40,538 bases of DNA, taken from assembly GCA_017885655.1 (NCBI GenBank), contig JAFNFQ010000057.1, forward strand, positions 1 through 40,538. Direction: 5' to 3'. Every line of letters begins with the position of its first letter. Position 1 is the stretch's first letter. Positions 38,978 to 40,538 of the stretch are shown one piece after another. This DNA is from Methanobacteriota archaeon. GTDB lineage: Archaea; Thermoplasmatota; Thermoplasmata; RBG-16-68-12; JAFNFQ01. The notes under the pieces are model-generated. The model was not told where the DNA came from, searched no databases, and worked only from the letters and a program-made list of their open reading frames with translations. The translations under genes were made by a program, and so were the position numbers.

Positions 38978-39907
38978 ATGGAAAAGCTCCTAGCGTATGC
39001 TAGTTACCGAGTGATTCAGCGATTTGGTGACCCGGCCTCGGGGGCCGTGGAAGGGCTCTGGTTCAACAAGGTCATGAGCCTTCTGGATCGCAGACTCAAG
39101 AAGAAGCAAGGTAAGTACCACGAGGGGCTGAGGCTTCCTCACTGCTGGTACTTCTGGGGGGACCTCGTCGTCCTCAGGCACGGACACATGCCTAGCGAAC
39201 TTCGACTGGAAACCCCTGGAATCGTAGATGGCAGACGCAGCAGGTTCAGATGGATTGGGGATGCGCCTGAAGATCCCCCTAGTAAGGATCGCAAAGTGAT
39301 CAACAGCTTGGTCGAGTCGCTAAGAAGTCTCTACCCGAAAGACGAAAAGGGCTTGTGGAAAATCGTGGACGACGTGTACAGCTATGCGCCATACGAATTC
39401 CAGCGGCTCTATGCTGCGTTCAGGACCGACTATCATGAGCGTGTGGACCCTCAGATGAAGGCGCTGCAGAGGACACTGCTAAGGGCGGATCTGAAGGACG
39501 CGATGGCTAGCTTCCCTTCGAAAGAATTCCCCGAGCTCGTCGTGGAAGCAACTGCGACACAGATCCTTGCAGATGCTCTCTTGGCCGAGAATGACGAAGC
39601 TGCCACACGGCTGGCGATCAAGGTCGCAAGAGCATTCTGGGAAGAGGCGTTTTGTCCGGTTCTGATAACCACCGAGAAGGGGCACGGCAATGTCTCGGAT
39701 CAAATAGTCGATGAATGGAAGGACGAAGCGATAAGCCGACTTGCTCAATTCAATGAAGACTCTCAGAGACTTGCTGATACCGCAGTCTCCTCGTTCAAGT
39801 TGAAAGCCCTTGACGGGAATCCGGTCACTAGAACCTTCATCTTCCCTGATCGTTGGGGAGCTGGGACAGAGGAATCCAGCCTAGTGGACACCAGTGCATA
39901 TCGATAG
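38978..39907 (+). CDS. Unknown 309-aa protein paired with a PIN toxin
   Basis: A 309-residue soluble protein. The N-terminal part contains AVEGLWFNKVMSLLDRRLKK and LRLPHCWYFWGDLVVLRHGH, a pattern seen when a basic helix leads into an aromatic-rich strand. The middle and C-terminal parts are helical and charged (LLRADLKDAMASFPSKEFPE, ATRLAIKVARAFWEEAF). I know no named domain. I chose ATG 38978 because GGAGGT lies 8-10 nt upstream. It precedes a PIN-domain gene by 8 nt, the usual antitoxin position, although it is much larger than standard VapB proteins and has no visible DNA-binding domain. Confidence 0.75.
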   Translation: MEKLLAYASYRVIQRFGDPASGAVEGLWFNKVMSLLDRRLKKKQGKYHEGLRLPHCWYFWGDLVVLRHGHMPSELRLETPGIVDGRRSRFRWIGDAPEDPPSKDRKVINSLVESLRSLYPKDEKGLWKIVDDVYSYAPYEFQRLYAAFRTDYHERVDPQMKALQRTLLRADLKDAMASFPSKEFPELVVEATATQILADALLAENDEAATRLAIKVARAFWEEAFCPVLITTEKGHGNVSDQIVDEWKDEAISRLAQFNEDSQRLADTAVSSFKLKALDGNPVTRTFIFPDRWGAGTEESSLVDTSAYR

Positions 39908-39915
39908 GTGACTGC

Positions 39916-40377
39916 ATGGTCTTTCTCGATTCTGGCTTCTTCATAGCTTACCGCAATAAAGACGATAAATTCCATGAGCACGCGAGGGAGATTCTTGCAA
40001 GGATTTTGTCCGGTGAGTTCTCCAAGCCCTACACATGCGACTATGTGCTTGATGAAGCAGTGACTAGAGTTCGATGGGCTGCTGGCCCGAAGCTTGCAGC
40101 CGAGGTCGGTCACGAGATTCTAACATCAAAGAGCTGGACGATGCATTATGTTGGCAAAGACTGCATTGCCCATTGCGTCGCCGAATGCTCCAAGGTCACT
40201 GATAAGGGTCTTTCTTTCACAGACCAAATCGCTGCGCGTATGTCAAAAGACTACGGTCAGCAGAAAGTTGTTACTTGCGATAGACACTTCAAGGATCTTG
40301 GATTGGACGTCTTGCGCCTTATGGACAACACTGAATACCGAAAATCGAAAGAAGAACGCATGAGAAGCAAACGATAG
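39916..40377 (+). CDS. PIN-domain ribonuclease, VapC-like toxin
   Basis: A 153-residue PIN protein. The acidic set is D5 (VFLDSGFFIA), E47 (DEAVTRVR), D103 (LSFTDQIAARM) and D122 (VVTCDRHFKDLG). The order and spacing match VapC toxins that cut structured RNA. The ATG at 39916 has AGGTGA upstream; the open frame extends to 39853 in the previous gene. It probably forms a two-gene unit with the 309-aa protein, which would then be the antitoxin or a targeting partner. It is unlike the PIN protein at 2466, so the two are not a recent duplication. Confidence 0.85.
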   Translation: MVFLDSGFFIAYRNKDDKFHEHAREILARILSGEFSKPYTCDYVLDEAVTRVRWAAGPKLAAEVGHEILTSKSWTMHYVGKDCIAHCVAECSKVTDKGLSFTDQIAARMSKDYGQQKVVTCDRHFKDLGLDVLRLMDNTEYRKSKEERMRSKR

Positions 40378-40380
40378 CAG

Positions 40381-40538
40381 TCAGGCTTCGATGTCACCTT
40401 GGGTCTCGAGGCGCAGACAATCATAATTACTCATTGGCACGGAAGGGATGAAACCCATGACGCGCTCAAGGAGCTTGCGTGACTCGAGCAATAGGTGATC
40501 ATTACTCGCCGATTTGACAACGAGACGAGGAGGGCGGG
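40381..40538 (-). CDS. C-terminal end of a gene that leaves the window
   Basis: An open minus-strand frame runs from the right edge to a stop at 40381, 3 nt beyond the PIN gene's end. It reads NDHLLLESRKLLERVMGFIP, then SVPMSNYDCLRLETQGDIEA. The helix and absence of stops are compatible with a real C-terminus, convergent with the PIN gene, but 52 codons are too few to name a family. Confidence 0.4.
   Translation of the reverse strand, partial: RPPRLVVKSASNDHLLLESRKLLERVMGFIPSVPMSNYDCLRLETQGDIEA

Noticed and set aside
1-40538. tRNA or rRNA genes
   Set aside because: I looked for TTCGAAT-type T-loops in a cloverleaf context and for rRNA-like conserved stretches and found none that fit; a tRNAscan run would be decisive.

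Overview
This is about 40 kb of GC-rich archaeal DNA, most likely from a euryarchaeon and perhaps of the Thermoplasmata type. The archaeal call rests on several features. There is an ATP-dependent DNA ligase, a PolX with a PHP domain, a family 4-type uracil-DNA glycosylase, a KaiC/GvpD-like ATPase, a DUF835 protein, DUF5678 proteins and an archaeal-type hypoxanthine phosphoribosyltransferase. A-T-rich TATA elements sit about 25-40 bp upstream of many starts, and several transcripts look leaderless. The lineage is an inference; there is no rRNA in the window.

Layout. Positions 1-4.4 kb are an accessory zone. It holds a degenerate 21-bp repeat array at the left edge, two DUF5678 genes (one next to a frameshifted retropepsin-like protease), a VapBC pair and a Panacea-like/RelE-like pair. 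Two orphan copies of the 3' end of the E2 acyltransferase gene are interspersed among these cassettes. Positions 4.4-9.5 kb carry 2-oxoacid dehydrogenase E2 and E1-beta genes, separated by an Asp-box (sialidase-like) surface protein on the opposite strand, and a TPR gene. Positions 9.6-25.6 kb are a dense housekeeping block: DNA ligase, EamA transporter, DUF835, a three-gene purine-salvage operon (6-oxopurine/MTI phosphorylase, 5'-deoxyadenosine/MTA deaminase, Hpt), a CPA2 antiporter, two paralogous HTH regulators, a DUF72-phosphoribosyltransferase-KaiC-like operon, PolX, a UDG-Nudix fusion, Hsp20 and a thioredoxin-fold protein.

Positions 25.8-36 kb are dominated by two large surface proteins. 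One is a 928-residue FN3 protein. The other is a 1556-residue receptor-like protein whose cytoplasmic tail carries two winged-helix domains. A HEPN/nucleotidyltransferase toxin-antitoxin pair lies between them, together with several gene remnants (PKD tails, a NYN-domain tail). Positions 36.5-37.35 kb contain the most unusual feature, a tandem array of about forty degenerate units with a strict 21-bp period. The right end carries a small winged-helix gene, a two-helix membrane protein, an unknown 309-residue protein paired with a PIN toxin, and the tail of a gene that leaves the window.

Overall, stable metabolic and DNA-repair operons are flanked by two accessory zones rich in toxin-antitoxin modules, surface proteins and partial gene copies. 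The observations most worth following are the 21-bp phased array, the repeated E2 3' ends bordering cassettes, the membrane-anchored dual winged-helix receptor, and the purine-salvage operon with an Asn in the phosphorylase base-specificity loop.
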